This document shows positions 63,466 through 64,000 of a stretch of 64,000 bases of DNA, one piece after another (position 1 is the first letter of the stretch; each line of letters begins with the position of its first letter). The translations under genes were made by a program, and so were the position numbers. The stretch covers positions 48,060 to 112,059 of the forward strand of contig NZ_MUNX01000071.1 of assembly GCF_002001005.1 (NCBI RefSeq), given 5' to 3'. The notes beneath the pieces are model-generated. The model made no database searches, was not told the origin of the DNA, and worked only from the letters and a program-made list of their open reading frames with translations. This stretch comes from Flavobacterium sp. A45. GTDB taxonomy: Bacteria > Bacteroidota > Bacteroidia > Flavobacteriales > Flavobacteriaceae.

Positions 63466-63942
63466 CTAGCCTGCTATACCCTTTTTCCATCTTATTTTTA
63501 CTGCGGAAATCTTATCGTTTTCCATACGTATATTTTGATCAACTATAAATCCATTCTTGGTATAAAACTCCAATGGCGATAAATAGGGTTCCTTATTTCT
63601 TTTCACATCATTTTGATGATCGGTAGCCCATCCATTCAAAACCGATGTGTTATTTTTTAATTCATCAAGTAAAAGCGTTCCAAATCTTTTCCCCTGAATT
63701 TTGGAATTAATTATAATTCCGAACCAATCTTCGTCTTCTCGAACAAAAGTAAAAGCCCAGCCAGAAATTTGATTCAAATCATTTACAAGCAAATAATGTT
63801 TTATGCTTGAAACTCCATCTAGATAATTCTCAAATTCAGATAAATCTTTATAACCAATTCTTTCGGGATATTCTGCGTTCCAAAGTTCAAACAACGATTC
63901 TTTTTGTTCTAAAGTTAAAACCTGTGTTTGAATAAATTTCAT
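63466..63942 (-). CDS. GNAT-type acetyltransferase
   Basis: 158 residues starting MKFIQTQVLTLEQKE. Acetyl-CoA loop IQGKRFGTLLLDELK and the substrate-binding strand order of GNAT. Substrate unknown. A TTG two codons upstream is also in frame. Its upstream region is cut by the window end, so no promoter can be judged. Confidence 0.75.
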   Translation of the reverse strand: MKFIQTQVLTLEQKESLFELWNAEYPERIGYKDLSEFENYLDGVSSIKHYLLVNDLNQISGWAFTFVREDEDWFGIIINSKIQGKRFGTLLLDELKNNTSVLNGWATDHQNDVKRNKEPYLSPLEFYTKNGFIVDQNIRMENDKISAVKIRWKKGIAG

Positions 63943-64000
63943 TCTCAAAAAAATTAAAAATTGATTTATTCAACAAATATAGGACTTACAGCCGTAGTTT

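Overview
The window looks like ordinary chromosome from a member of the Bacteroidota, most probably Flavobacterium or a close relative. The DNA is AT-rich. Starts are preceded by A-rich stretches rather than a strong Shine-Dalgarno. Many genes carry the Bacteroidota -7 element TAnnTTTG, several with TTG about 18-22 bases upstream. The proteins fit: gliding lipoprotein GldH, a protease with a type IX secretion (T9SS) C-terminal domain, DUF5777 and DUF4421 barrels, an Mg-type HemB, HemJ, and a SerB-SerA fusion. I saw no rRNA, tRNA, CRISPR array, insertion sequence or phage gene.

Layout. 1-1.6 kb: the end of one U32 protein, a second U32 protein (TrhP-like, tRNA wobble-uridine hydroxylation) and an overlapping ferredoxin. 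1.6-4.0 kb: an exported sulfatase. 4.4-8.6 kb: RicT-like PSP1 protein, gldH and a class A penicillin-binding protein in one operon. 8.9-10.4 kb: both subunits of 3-oxoacid CoA-transferase. 10.6-14.7 kb: an outer-membrane barrel and a secreted M4 protease. 14.8-19 kb: fumarase, FKBP lipoprotein, SpmA/SpmB-like membrane protein and a tiny membrane peptide. 19.3-21.7 kb: three DNA-metabolism genes (AlkZ-like glycosylase, PolB-like exonuclease, Ogt).

21.9-37.4 kb is dominated by heme synthesis. The minus-strand operon runs hemA-hemC-hemD-hemE-unknown-GNAT-hemF-DUF4421-hemB-cytochrome c. On the plus strand an AraC regulator is followed by hemH and hemJ. With HemL (not in this window) this would make a full aerobic glutamate-to-protoheme route. 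Between hemA and the AraC gene sits a divergent block of seven exported or membrane-anchored proteins: truncated-globin-like lipoprotein, unknown membrane protein, DUF5777 barrel, OB-fold protein, cytochrome c lipoprotein and two YceI paralogues. This is the least understood locus here and the best candidate for an undescribed system.

37.5-50.6 kb: sensor kinase, enoyl-CoA hydratase, recA, plsC, trpS, a methyltransferase, an Lrp regulator divergent from a DUF1338 enzyme, the SerB-SerA fusion and a large FAD/Fe-S oxidoreductase. 50.7-64 kb: dprA, an HU-SPOR cell-envelope protein, a DcaP-like porin, a tetR gene between two direct repeats, a LOG-family protein, an S41 peptidase, a PIF1-like helicase, a Skp-like lipoprotein, a methyltransferase and a GNAT enzyme.

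The intergenic DNA is notable. It carries several families of inverted repeats, including two copies of one element with conserved flanks and different central hairpins, and two promoters placed so close to the start codon that the mRNA should be leaderless.
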